A stretch of 64,000 nucleotides of DNA from the NCBI GenBank assembly GCA_009733575.1, contig ML769597.1:9052-73051 (forward strand), read 5' to 3'. A model generated the notes under the pieces. The model ran no database searches, had not been told where the DNA came from, and saw only the letters and a program-made list of their open reading frames with translations. This DNA comes from Gymnopus androsaceus JB14 (taxonomy: Eukaryota > Basidiomycota > Agaricomycetes > Agaricales > Omphalotaceae). The position numbers and the translations under genes are program-made. Numbering within the stretch: position 1 is the first letter of the stretch; every line of letters begins with the position of its first letter. Below, piece by piece: positions 39,627 through 50,266 of this stretch.

Positions 39627-39633
39627 TTCATTG

Positions 39634-40267
39634 AACTTTACATCGCACAAGCATCTATCTGACATAAATGGAGCCACAAGCGCTTGTGCCAATTGGGCAC
39701 TCATTTGGTGGTATCACGGATTAAGGAAAATACTGACTATGCATGGGGTCAAGTTTGAAGTTTGAACCAAGAGATTCTGAATGTTGAGCTAGTTTTGCTC
39801 CGAGGTGCAATTGTTGCCAATGTGGAGCAAATTGTTGATAACACGGTGTGTCGTCACTTGAGAGATGGCAGTGTCAAACAATATATTCCATTTGAGCCTC
39901 GTAGTGGGAGTTGGGAGGCAAACGGATGGGGGATCAATGTACTACAAGCAGGGTTATATATGGTAAATCAATATTTCCAATCAGAAGCCGTGGCGAGCAA
40001 TGGCACTTGTCAAAATCAAATCCAACACAAATTGCGAGGGAAACGGGGGATATCTAACCAAAACAGGGAAAAAATAGGAACCAATAGGCTCGCCATAGAC
40101 TGATCCCTCCAAAGTTGAGATAGCACAATTTCATCAAAAACAAGGTTGCCGTAAATCAATTGTGTCATACTCTTCTTGGTAGGTTCACATTTCAACAGGT
40201 TACATTGCAGAGTTAACATGCTGTAGATAACAACTAAAATATGCATGGCCACAAGTAGCGGTAGTAC
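39634..40267. other. Spacer between transposon and MITE
   Basis: A plus-strand open frame at 39762-40103 (113 codons) has no recognisable domain and overlaps nothing conserved; I do not call it a gene. Otherwise empty. Confidence 0.4.
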
Positions 40268-41060
40268 TACTGTGGCGGCAAAAATTAACTGAACACGCAA
40301 AATGTCACCTTGTAATGGCCATAGCGGGGTGAATAGCACATATTACAATTTGTGCTTGGGAGCAATATTGTAGCCCTTTCAATTCCGCAGATGGTCCAAT
40401 TTTCACATTTAAGAACTATTTACAAATGGTAAAGTTATAGGAGTCTGACCAGAAAAAAACATGAGCAGAAAAGGTCCTAAAAGGCTAAAACATTCAAATT
40501 AAGGCTTTCAAGTTCAAAATTACCCCAGAAAAATTGCTACTTGAAGTTTCTTAAGCTATAATTCAATAAATTCCCTGTATTATTTAATTCTGTAAATTGG
40601 GATCACTTTAGGACTCAAGATGCTATAGAATCACCCACTAAACCTTCCCATGATTTGCCCTCATTCATCTGCTATTGTAATTTCAGGTAAAAATAAACAT
40701 CTTCAATTGATGCATCAATATGGCATTTTCCTTCTGGGTTTAAGCCATGATATAAAAGCCTTATGGTCCCAATAGTAGTCCTGTACAAAAATAATTGCAA
40801 GAAAAGCTTAGGAACACATTGAAAAAAGCTCATTAGAGTCAAAATTCACAAAAATTATCATAAAATTTGATGCTTTGTACATATTGACCTATAACTCTAC
40901 CATTTGTAAATATTTCTTAAATGTGGAAAGTGGGCCATCTGCGGAATCGAAAGGGCTACAATATTGCCCCAAGCACAAATTGTAATATGTGCTATTCGCC
41001 CCGCTATGGCCATTAAAAGGTGACATTTTGCGTGTTCAGTTAATTTTTGCCGCCACAGTA
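40268..41060. mobile_element. MITE with ~175-bp inverted repeats and TA flanks
   Basis: The left arm starts CTGTGGCGGCAAAAATTAAC at 40270 and its inverted copy ends at 41058. Arms of about 175 bp (to ~40443 and from ~40886) match with few differences, including AAATGTCACCTT..AATGGCCATAGCG and the ATGTGCTATTC region. TA flanks at 40268-40269 and 41059-41060 point to a Tc1/mariner-type insertion. The ~440-bp centre is AT-rich with no coding capacity, so it is a foldback-like, non-autonomous element. Confidence 0.85.
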
Positions 41061-41620
41061 CCCTAAAGCCATAAATAAAGTAAGAGAAGTTTAGAGTTAA
41101 AGTTGGTCAGAAAGTTGAATGTTTAAGTTGAACGTGTGATTTCAAGTTGAAAGTTAAAAACCAAAGTTGAAATTGGAGTTGAAGTCAAAATATTAACAGA
41201 CACCATATCTAACTTTTGAGATATGTGTGCTGATATCATTTTGCTTGTAGAAAGTCATCCATTAGCAACAGGAAGGTGAACAGCAGGAGTGGCTGTCCAG
41301 GAGAGCAATGGACAACGGAGAATGAATCCTGCATGATATATTTGAGCTCTCTTTTGGCATTTGTTCATCAGAAAAAAAATTCTGTTTCTCCGGTTACAAG
41401 CTACTTGTTGTAGGCCCACCTAATATGGTTACTCTTTATATCTCACAGTGATATTAAGCCTCTATCTCTAGGTTAGATTGAGGATGATAGTTTGCTAGAT
41501 TCACTTAACGTTCAGACAGAATCAGGGAACTCTGTTATAGGATTGTATTCTGGGATAGAAATATCTTGTAGTGAGCTCAGGTACCTACTTTAGTATTCAT
41601 ACTACTACAACTTGAATGGA
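41061..41620. other. AT-rich spacer with AAGTTGAA words
   Basis: The first ~150 bp repeat short words such as AAGTTGAA and AAAGTTG, in the opposite orientation to those at 33.7-33.84 kb. No gene. Confidence 0.4.
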
Positions 41621-41799
41621 CATCAGCAAAACCTGTATTTTTGCTGGAGGTCTCCAGAGATCTCTGGAGCTTGACAGCTGTCAAAAAAACTGTCAATTTT
41701 CTCCAGAGATCTCCAGAGGTCTATGGAATAGGGTACCTTGCTCCAGAGATGTCCCAAATGAATGGGTTTTCTCCAGAAAAAATACAGGTTTTGCTGATG
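41621..41799. mobile_element. Short MITE with CATCAGCAAAACCTG ends
   Basis: The inverted ends CATCAGCAAAACCTGTATTT at 41621 and 41799 match over at least 22 bp. The 179-bp element is filled with iterated CTCCAGAGATCT words. GA stands outside both ends, which may be a 2-bp target duplication. Same terminal 15 bp as the element at 47,892. Confidence 0.75.
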
Positions 41800-42148
41800 G
41801 AAAATTAACTTTGCTCTACAATGCTCGACAAACTAATATTAGACCATTGAATCTCCCTTGGAGCCTTGGGAAGCACCATTCCTGAAGGGATTAAAATTTA
41901 AGGACCTTGATTTACCGATTCTTGGTTTCATACAGTGCTCAAGCTTGCAACACAGAGAACCCCCGGAGTACTTAGACAAGGCTGCGCGCTAATCTCCATC
42001 AATATCAAAATCAGATTCTGGACCGCTCATTTATGATTTAAGACTTCAACAATCAATGGGGTTCTGCTTTTGTTTTACTCAAGTAGAACAAGCTTAATAT
42101 CTCAGAAATGCTCACTACCAATGCTAGTGTAAGGTACGGACTACTTAT

Positions 42149-42349
42149 ACCCCTTGACATGTGCTCGCCCTAATGGGCGAGCCCTGTCAAGGCCTCCCTA
42201 GGGAGCCTAATGTTGTAGACAGACCCACTTTAACCATTAGAACACATACAATATCTTTACCTATGACAGGCATCCGCTACCATATGCTAATGCACCTAGG
42301 CGAATAAACAGGATTTAAAATAAATAAATAAATAAAAACCCCTTGACAT
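42149..42349 (+). mobile_element. SINE-like retroposon with 12-bp target duplication and A-rich tail
   Basis: ACCCCTTGACAT occurs at 42149-42160 and again at 42338-42349. The 177-bp insert between them begins with a strong hairpin (GCTCGCCC TAAT GGGCGAGC, 42163-42182) and ends in AAAATAAATAAATAAATAAAAA directly before the second copy. Target duplication plus A-rich 3' tail is the hallmark of LINE-mobilised retroposons. I see no clear tRNA-type A and B boxes, so the promoter class is open. Confidence 0.65.
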
Positions 42350-42787
42350 AGGATAGCTCTTGATGCTCAAAGAGTCACCCGGCATCTGGTTGTGGCATCC
42401 GTGGTGCGCGTAGCTGTTCCTTTTCAGATCCCCTGGCCAGTTTCATCCAAGTTAAATGTAAGACAAGATTTCTCAAGTCTAGCCCAGGGCATGCTTTTTC
42501 TCGGGGGCAAATTTTTAAAGACGCAATGAATATAGACACTGGAAGGAAGTAATTGTACAAAAAATTCAGGGTTCATCAGTACTACATACTCAACAGCCGT
42601 CTGGAAACATTCACGTGTTGAACGTGAACATTGCTGAATAGTGATACCGACAAGATAAAAGGAATTTATTTCTATGTTTTCCTGAAAATTGCAATAAGTG
42701 AGTAGGTGAATAGTAATGATCAAGCTAATGGCATACCCACTTGGTTTCTCAACATCGATCAGTCCCAACTCTCATGATATATTATAA

Positions 42788-43148
42788 TCAGAGACAGAAA
42801 TCATCTTCGGTGTTGCCTATGCCGCCACACCCATTAGCGCAGAATTCCTCATAAACAATGTCGCCATTCGAAACATAATCAAAAAGAGAGTCAATGATGT
42901 GTTGCTTGTCTGTTGGCTGTTTATTTGCCTGGAGGACTTGAATGATGTGGTCCATATAGTTGCCTGTATTTTATAGGTCAGAACATAATCTATGCAGGAA
43001 TGGATATGTATTCAGCCCGCATACCCTTGTTGAGCAGCGACTGTCCGCAATAGACACCACTGTCATTGCAGCTATCAGCTTTGACAACGGATGCAGTCAT
43101 CATCACAGTCATGAATATGGCGGCGGTAATAATGCTGATGAACTGCAT
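42788..43148 (-). CDS. Small secreted cysteine-containing protein (99 aa)
   Basis: Two exons, 43148-43025 and 42963-42788, with a 61-bp GT-AG intron in correct phase (AAG G / GC AAC). The protein starts MQFISIITAAIFMTVMMTAS, a clear signal peptide with a likely cut after VKA near residue 24. The mature ~75 residues carry five cysteines (DSCNDSGVYCGQ at the N-terminal side; EEFCANGCGG and DDFCL at the end) and a central amphipathic stretch. No known domain. Size, signal and cysteines fit the small secreted proteins of plant-associated fungi. It sits inside the transposon-rich zone. The function is unknown. Confidence 0.7.
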
Positions 43149-45499
43149 TGTAAGGTGAAAGAACAGAGGATGTTGAAGCTGGTGGTGAGTGTTGGCAAGA
43201 ATTTAAGACAAGTACTGGGGCATCTCTGGCAAAGGAAAGGAGAGAGAACACACGGTTCCAGGAGTCTATAATGCTGGTCCTGCGTTCACTGGTAATTCCC
43301 TTCACATTCGAACAAACACCAATCACAAAGAAACAAACGCAAATCCAAACCCTACCCATCCAATAACTGATCCAACCCTAAAGCGATCTGCGATAACGTC
43401 CACTGCGCATTCCCAGTTGGATACACGAAGGCAGAGTGTTTTGTGTATGGTGGAGGTAAAGCCGGACAATACCCACTGGACTTCAGAAGTCAGAAGGATA
43501 TCCACCTCCCACCGGAAGCCAGGGTCGCGGGCAAAGGAAAGCAGCTATTGAAAGGGCAAAGGAGCCCAGACAGCAGGTTGGTATGACAGAAGTGGATAGC
43601 GGAGACCCAAGCCGAAGCGCAGTGTCAGCAAACTTTGGGCGGACAACTGAAGAAGAGGTAGACGAAGTACTTGGACAAGTCGAACAAAGCTTCGCATTTA
43701 TGGTTGAGATCAAAAAGGAAGATGGACTGGAAGATGAAGACGAGGTTAGACCAATGAGGAAGTGTCCATTAACGCAGTGGCATTGAATGCTGATGTGCCA
43801 CAAGACTATTCCATCAACCACGATACCGGCGCAACAAGGCATATCTTTCATGACAGAAGACTATTCCACGACTACATGGAACTAGAAACACCGCTTAGCG
43901 TACATGGTTTTGGATCGAAATTGTCTGCGGTGGCTGTAGGCAAAGGTAGAATCATCTTGAAATCGAACGTTAATGGTTCCCAAAGAAACTTCTCACTGTC
44001 CAATGTCCTTCACATCCCTTCCGCCCGTTGTAACCTCATATCCAGCTCTAGGATTGATAGAAAGGGGGCTTAGTACTCACACAGGAGATGGTAAAATCAC
44101 CTACTACAATGGTAAGATACCATTTGCACTAGGATCAATTGTTTGAGACTTGTACAGTATGGATGTGGTTCCTGTACAAGCCCCAGATCCCAATCCAAAC
44201 TCATCATCATCCTCGCAATCAGCGGTGATTGCAGGAATGGTGCCAGACGTTACGAGATTATTTGGCCCAGGTTCAGATTCCGAACTAGCCAAACGTGTGG
44301 GTTTTACCACTGTCTAATGGGCCATATAGATGTTAAAGGCCTCAAGCGCGCTACAAATGGCCTTCCCATCGACGCGGTGGAGGTCAAGAATTGCCGTGTA
44401 TGTGCACTGGCTAACATTAAATGGCTTCCCTTCCCTAAACGGTCTCATACACGAGCAGACCGACCTCTTTTCCATCATTCACTCTGACATCTGCGGCCCT
44501 CTTCCTCTTGGTTATGGCGGCTTTCGCTACTTTATTGTCTTTACGTGGACAACCACTCTCGCTACATCTGGATTTTCTTCCTGAAATCCAGGTCAGACTC
44601 CATTCAAATCTTTCGATGAATTCTGCCTGGCCGCGGAACGATACCTGGGATACCCTTTATCTATCTTGAGGGTAGATAATGCACCTGAACTCATATCAGG
44701 GGCATTGAACTTTACTGCAAACAGCATGGAATCTCATACGAGAGACCCGCGCCCAATGCTCACCAACAGAATGGAGTCGCCAAACGCACTATCCAATCCA
44801 TTGAATTCATGATGCGAGCTACACTAGTTGACGGTAACCTATCTCATTGGTTTTGGCCCTTGTCTGCACAAGCAGGCGTTCACATAAAAAACCGTATTCC
44901 CCATTCAGCTCTTCCTACGACAAAACACCCTTCGAAGGCATCATAAAGAAACATGCCATCTCTCTCACATCCTTGACCGTTTGGCTCTCTCATCACTATC
45001 AAGAAAGACCAACTCCGATAGTCTCAACAAAGTCACGGAGCAGCGGAGAAGAAGGCGATTCGTGGGGTATGCACGAGATACGAAGGGATATCTTATTTAC
45101 TTCCCTCACTCCCTGTGCAATTCGTGTTCGACGCGACGTCGTGTTTCATGGCTTCCCTGTCACTCTCCCTACTCCTCCTCCCTCCGAATTCTTATGGGAT
45201 GACATCCCCTTGAATCGGAACGTCGTGAATGTGACGCGAACGTGGAAGTGAACACTTCCCATCGTGATATCTCTATGCCACAAACTGGCAACCTAAGTCC
45301 ACAAGATGGCAACCCAAGTCCGCAAGCTGGCACCTATGACTCGTGAGTAAATACTCCCTGTCTTAGAATTATTCTAATCTGCAATTGCAGATTGATTCGA
45401 AGTCCACAAGATGGCACAGAAAGTCCACAAGATGGCATCTACAAGATGCATCCGGACATGTGGGTAAAGACTCACTGGTCATAAACTCCTAAACTAAAT

Positions 45500-47392
45500 G
45501 TGAATTACAGAGTAGAGCCACAAGTTGGCGATGTTCCTTCTGACGCCGTACCTGACACTCCATCGTTAATAGATGATGACATCGTCATGGAAGACGCCAC
45601 CGGTGACAATCCTAGGCGTAGCGGTCGCATACGGAGACTTCCAGCTCGATACATGGTCAATCACGTCGGTACCGCGGACGAAGGGGGGCCGGACTCAAAC
45701 CTACTTGAGTACATCCTCAGAACCGACAGTGAACTCGAAATAGAATGTGAAGTGACCGACTTTCCAGCCCTCGCCCAAAGTTTCATAAAGGCCGAGGTAG
45801 CATATGCTGGAGCTGCACTCACAGAACCCATCGACGATACCGAGGAGAAGGATCCCAGCTCAATACAAGAAGCTCAATCATCGATATACTGGACGTACTG
45901 GCTTGCCGCGATTTACGAAGAACTTGAGTCGTTGAAGGAGAAAGGGGTCTACGAGGAAATCGACGAGCTCCCACAAGGAAGGAAAGCAGTAGGATCGAAA
46001 TGGGTCTTGCATATCAAACGAGACAAGAATGGTCTCATAGCTCGGTTCAAAGCCAGACTCGTTGCGAAGGGATTCACGCAAATACCCGGTCAAGATTTCA
46101 CCTACACCTTTGCTCCTGTTGCCCGTTGGGAATCAATGCGCACCATCCTCGCTCTAGTCGCTGAGCATGACATGGAGTTACGACAAGTGGACGTGAAAAC
46201 AGCTTACCTGAATGGACCCCTAGATGAAGAAATATACATGCGTAAACCCTCCATCGCTGGTTCTGGTTACTGGAGGCTTCGAAAAGGGCTATACGGCCTA
46301 AAGCAATCCGGACAACAATGGTATCGGGAGTTGAACTCAAAACTCGAGACCATAGGGTTCAAGCGGACAGAATCGGACTGGAGTGTGTACACGCAAACCG
46401 AGGGGTCAGAACGCTCATACGTAACAACGAGTGTAGATGACATGCTCATAGCCTCGACTTCCAAGCACGAATCGGACGCGGTTATCAATGCCCTTGCTTC
46501 CCTCTTCGAAATCACTGACAACGGATCCCCTACATTCCATCTTGGATGCGGTATCACCCGCGACAGAGATAACCGTACCTTGAAGATCGACCAACGAACC
46601 TTCACACAATCCATTCTTCGAGAATTCGGGTTCGAGAACTGTAACCCTGTACACACTCCCATGGACCCGGGCAAACGTTTATCGCCACAAGTCACTCCAC
46701 TCACGCCAGAAGAACAGAAAGTGGTGGACAATTTCCCGTATTGCGCCGTAGTCGGGAAGTGTATGTATCTCGCCACATGTTCCCGTTCGGACATCAGTTA
46801 CACGGTTCGAGAACTTGCTGGATACATGGTTAATCATGGACCATCTCATGTTGCCGCCGCGAAACATCTTCTGCGTTACTTGAAGGGAACGCAGACATAC
46901 GGAACAGTATTGGGATCAACGAATGCAGTTTACCCAACCATACGGGCACTCTCTGATTCGGATTGGGGAATGGGTGAAGGCAGGAAATCAATATCTGGCT
47001 TCGTCATCATGATGGGCGATTCTGCACTGTCTTGGAGCTCGAAGCAACAGGGTGTCGTTGCACTATCATCGTGCGAGGCAGAATACTTGGCATCGACCCA
47101 CTGCACACGAGAAGTGTTATGGTTCAGGAATTTTTTCGCCGAATTAGGATTTCCCCAGTACTCTCCGACGACAATCTTTTGCGACAACCAAGGAGCAATC
47201 GCATGTACTCATGACCCTCACGCGCACAGCAAGATGAAGCACATTTCGATACGCGAGCACTTCATTCGCGACTGCATCTCGAAGAGACAAATCGACGTTA
47301 TCTACATCTCGAACAAGACAATTTTGCCGATATACTTACTAAACCTTTGCATAGAACGCTACATACACGATGGGCGACCATGCTCAGACTAG
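45500..47392 (+). CDS. Reverse transcriptase / RNase H of the copia element
   Basis: A 630-codon open frame with the copia RT signatures KWVLHIKRDKNGLIARFKAR, LVAKGFTQIPGQDF, VDVKTAYLNGPLDEEIYM, GLYGLKQSGQQWY and YVTTSVDDMLIAS. The catalytic YVDD is SVDD here, a substitution at the first position. RNase H signatures are SDSDWGMG, SWSSKQQGVVALSSCEAEY, FCDNQGAIA and HSKMKHISIREHFIRD. It is preceded by a Ser/Asp-rich linker. It lacks its own start context because it is the C-terminal part of a broken pol polyprotein. Confidence 0.9.
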   Translation: MNYRVEPQVGDVPSDAVPDTPSLIDDDIVMEDATGDNPRRSGRIRRLPARYMVNHVGTADEGGPDSNLLEYILRTDSELEIECEVTDFPALAQSFIKAEVAYAGAALTEPIDDTEEKDPSSIQEAQSSIYWTYWLAAIYEELESLKEKGVYEEIDELPQGRKAVGSKWVLHIKRDKNGLIARFKARLVAKGFTQIPGQDFTYTFAPVARWESMRTILALVAEHDMELRQVDVKTAYLNGPLDEEIYMRKPSIAGSGYWRLRKGLYGLKQSGQQWYRELNSKLETIGFKRTESDWSVYTQTEGSERSYVTTSVDDMLIASTSKHESDAVINALASLFEITDNGSPTFHLGCGITRDRDNRTLKIDQRTFTQSILREFGFENCNPVHTPMDPGKRLSPQVTPLTPEEQKVVDNFPYCAVVGKCMYLATCSRSDISYTVRELAGYMVNHGPSHVAAAKHLLRYLKGTQTYGTVLGSTNAVYPTIRALSDSDWGMGEGRKSISGFVIMMGDSALSWSSKQQGVVALSSCEAEYLASTHCTREVLWFRNFFAELGFPQYSPTTIFCDNQGAIACTHDPHAHSKMKHISIREHFIRDCISKRQIDVIYISNKTILPIYLLNLCIERYIHDGRPCSD

Positions 47393-47410
47393 ATGCTGGT
47401 CAAGGGGGGG

Positions 47411-47564
47411 TGTCAGCGGTAGTGACCGAGCATCACCTCGCAACTTAATTAGATTCCGGTTCCGGTACAATTACCTTCCTGGGACAGGAGCAAGCCCCTT
47501 AGTTTCCCTTGCTCCGTACCAGAGCATACAATATATTCCTATTAGGCTCGACGTAGCGTTGACA
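47411..47564 (+). repeat. 3' LTR of the copia element (about 154 bp)
   Basis: Begins TGTCAGCGG immediately after the polypurine tract and appears to end GCGTTGACA, giving inverted TGTCA/TGACA termini. This is short for a copia LTR. The right boundary is inferred from the terminal inverted repeat only, because no second LTR is available. Confidence 0.55.
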
Positions 47565-47891
47565 CCTGGCTTGCAAGATTTGGTCAATATGGCGGTGCCT
47601 TGCTATGTGGTTGTAAACCTTCGCAGTTTAGGCAAGTGTCTGCAAACGTTTACCAACTCTTGAATAACATTCAAGTCTGGGCCAATCTGGCGCGAGAATC
47701 TAAACTCATGCCAACTGTTGCAAACCCAACTATCGAAAATTTTATGAATTCAATACTCGCAAATGTATTTTTGAGCTAGTTAAAGTCTTAAAATGCACCA
47801 AAGCCCTCTGCCTCTGGATCGGCTTCAATATCCCCATCATCAGCTGCTGCATCATCATCACTCGACTCAGAGCTTTCTTCTGAATCATCTG

Positions 47892-48508
47892 CATCAGCAA
47901 AACCTGGGTGTACTGGACAGTGCTGGATAGCGCTGTCCAGCACTCATAGCACTCATAGCACCCATAGCTAGGTCCCCATCTATCCAGAGCTATGGAATGC
48001 TATGGGCTGCTATGAACCGCTATGGCTTGCTATAGATTTGACGGGAACGTCATCTGTAAGGGTAGGATTGAATTCAACACTAAATATACGGCCGCTTGAA
48101 TTGTCCCTCTCAAGTCTCGAGCAAGACCAAAATAATTATAATAAAATCATTTATTGTTGCGTTCATGGTAGTAACTGGTAGTACATACTAAGTAGACTTA
48201 CTTAAATTACTACGATAATATTGTAATGAACTACTAGTAGTATAACTACAGTACTAGTATGTACTACCGATGCTTAATTAGAGGTGTCGAGCAAGATTGG
48301 GGAAGTTTCGACAATGCGCCGATTCTTATATAGCATTGGCGAGAGAATGACAGCTGTCAAAATGTTGACAGCTGGCTCGAGCACGCGGCAATCTCATAGG
48401 AGCTTATAGCAAGCCATAGCAAACCATAGCATTTCATAGTGCTATGGCTGCTATGGCATGCTATAGATTGCTATGGCCTCTATGGCCATTGCCCAGGTTT
48501 TGCTGATG
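47892..48508. mobile_element. Non-autonomous element with CATCAGCAAAACCTGGG ends and CTATGG arrays
   Basis: Perfect 17-bp inverted ends CATCAGCAAAACCTGGG at 47892 and 48508. Both subterminal zones (47940-48045 and 48390-48490) are arrays of CATAGC / GCTATGG words. The centre is AT-rich and non-coding. No target duplication is evident (TG on the left, AA on the right). Confidence 0.75.
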
Positions 48509-49231
48509 AATTTCACTGATCAAACGGAATTGAACATTTAGCAAACATTTATGCTGTAAACAGGTCCAAAACCTTTTTAGAATGGGATCCTACAGCCCCT
48601 ATAAGCTATCCATCTCCAAAAATACTGTTCAAGCTTGAGTTCTCTGAATTCTGTACCATCCAGAACACCGGAGAAGAGGGAAAGAAGGAAAATTTTATTA
48701 CCCAGCACGGTCCAAGATCTGAACACCGGAGGGTCCAAGACATATCTGATGCGGCACTTGGGAAAGTGTGATATTTATTTTTGAAGAAATTTTGATGCAC
48801 ATGCCAAGGTTTTCCGAATACCCTGTAAAGAATGAAAACATAAAAATATATTGCAAACTTGTTCAGTAATGGACCCTGAGTGGAATCCTTGAGTACACTA
48901 TCCGAGTCTCCGTGCTCCTGTGCACATTTGAAAAGCTAAGTCAGTTCCTTGAAGTTGAATGGCGAAGACTCCGAAGAGATCGACCCTCAAGTACAAGTTA
49001 ATGGTATGCAAAGGATGGTGCCGAACTTTGAATGTCAGCATGACAGCCTCCTTCAATGATAGTAGAGAAATTAACAACAGCAACTTGGTGGGCGCGTTGG
49101 TTGTCATCTATGGCATTGTTAAATCGGCTTTAGTCCTCTACAAAAATTGGTGACGCAGCTCGAAGTGCGTAATTTGTATGCCAGCCTATCGCATTTGCAT
49201 CTGGCTACATACTTCTTCATCGATCCGTCGG
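48509..49231. other. Intergenic region, no gene seen
   Basis: Small open frames on both strands lack any domain or splice structure I can support. The right end borders the stop of the PQ-loop gene. Confidence 0.45.
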
Positions 49232-50266
49232 TTACAGCTCTGCCAGGTGTACAGATGACGGTGATATTGAAGTGGGAGCGGTAGTATTACCTGAATACTC
49301 TTGTGTCTCAATAACAGCTTCTTGCCTCCTCCGCCGTCTTGCTCGAGGGTTCAGTATAATTGCGGCAAGCACAACAGCTGCATCAGTTACCTTTCGTAGC
49401 AGCTACACATCAAGCAGAGTAAAGTAATAAAGAAAGGTTACTCACGACAACTAGTGAATATGTAATTCCAGCGAGGACATTGAACGAACCAGGTCGGAAG
49501 ATCAACGACAAGTCTGAAAACAGACCTGGCATGAGGTTAGTAAAGTAGCGAAAGCGAAACATCGTATTTACCTCCAAGAAGGTCAATCAACATGAAAGGT
49601 ATTGACAGACCAATTACTTCTCTATGCTTGTATATCTGATAGTACTGGGGAAGCAACGCTCCTGTAATGAGTATAGTACTCATGATCCCAAAGAAGAATA
49701 TTGCGGATTCGGCGCTTTTACTGCCATGATTGTACGGAGAGCGCAACGCGAATACCATCCCCGCCTCGAATCCACCAAGAATACATCCGATAAAAATTGT
49801 AATCAAAACGGTTTTGCGACGGGACCAATGTCTTGTGTAGTATTGACACTGGCAGAAGACAGTGAGCTTTTTGGTATTTGTTCTATTGACCAAGTAGTAT
49901 CGCACCTGGGCCCAAGATACCAACGAAAGTGAGCCGAATATTTGCGGTTGCAATATAAGCGGAATGTTTAGGTTTTGGACCACGGCGTATGTCCCGAGAA
50001 AGGCTCCTGCAACAGCCCACGAGAAACTAGAAACGTTCTTTTAGCTAGACTAACACTAACGAGACTTGAAGGGTTACGGACATCATCCAATCGGAGAATC
50101 CAATAGTGCTCTTCTCCAGATAACTCTTGCGGATTTGGGGAAGCAACTGAATCATCCAGCATACAGTCCCTTTTGAAACTCCAGGTGTAAGAGTATTTAA
50201 TCAACCACTAATCTCCAACTTACCTAGAGTGCCAAAAACATTCTCCGCAACAGTATTGAGAGGCAT
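49232..50266 (-). CDS. PQ-loop repeat membrane transporter (Ypq/cystinosin-like)
   Basis: Seven-helix transporter of the PQ-loop family, which includes vacuolar/lysosomal exporters of basic amino acids and cystine. Start at 50266 (MPLNTVAENVFGTLG), then TVCWMIQLLPQIRKSYLEKSTIGFSDWM carrying the first PQ dipeptide, then helices FSWAVAGAFLGTYAVV, PQIFGSLSLVSWAQVRYY, ITIFIGCILGG and FFGIMSTILITGALLPQYYQ with the second PQ loop (REVIGLSIPFMLIDLLGG). The last exons give SFNVLAGITYSLVVLLRKVT, VVLAAIILNPRARRRRRQE and a short hydrophilic tail to TAA at 49232-49234. At least five short introns. It shares its promoter region with GMP synthase on the other strand. Confidence 0.85.

Larger units (their letters stand above)
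43370..47564 (+). mobile_element. Ty1/copia retrotransposon, 5'-truncated, with 3' LTR
   Basis: From left to right: a gag zinc-knuckle region (VHCAFPVGYTKAECFVYGG, with a Tyr where the motif has His) at about 43,398; protease (INHDTGATRHIFHD) at about 43,815; a broken integrase with the copia GH and CxxC neighbourhood (CRVCALANIKWLPF) and IIHSDICGPLPLGY at 44.3-44.55 kb; then an intact RT/RNase H frame (45500-47392). A polypurine tract (AAGGGGGGG, ~47402-47410) and the LTR follow. The gag-integrase half is broken into several frames. I find no 5' LTR. Confidence 0.88.

Noticed and set aside
39762..40103. 113-codon plus-strand frame as a gene
   Set aside because: No domain, signal, splice structure or compositional support; lies between mobile elements.
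42153..42191. Hairpin CTTGACA...TGTCAAG as a terminator or structured RNA
   Set aside because: The outer stem uses part of the target duplication, so it is better explained as the 5' end of the SINE-like insertion next to its duplicated target.
42424..42768. 114-codon minus-strand frame near the secreted gene
   Set aside because: No recognisable domain, and it lies in repeat-rich DNA; the splice-supported gene is the adjacent 42788-43148 one.
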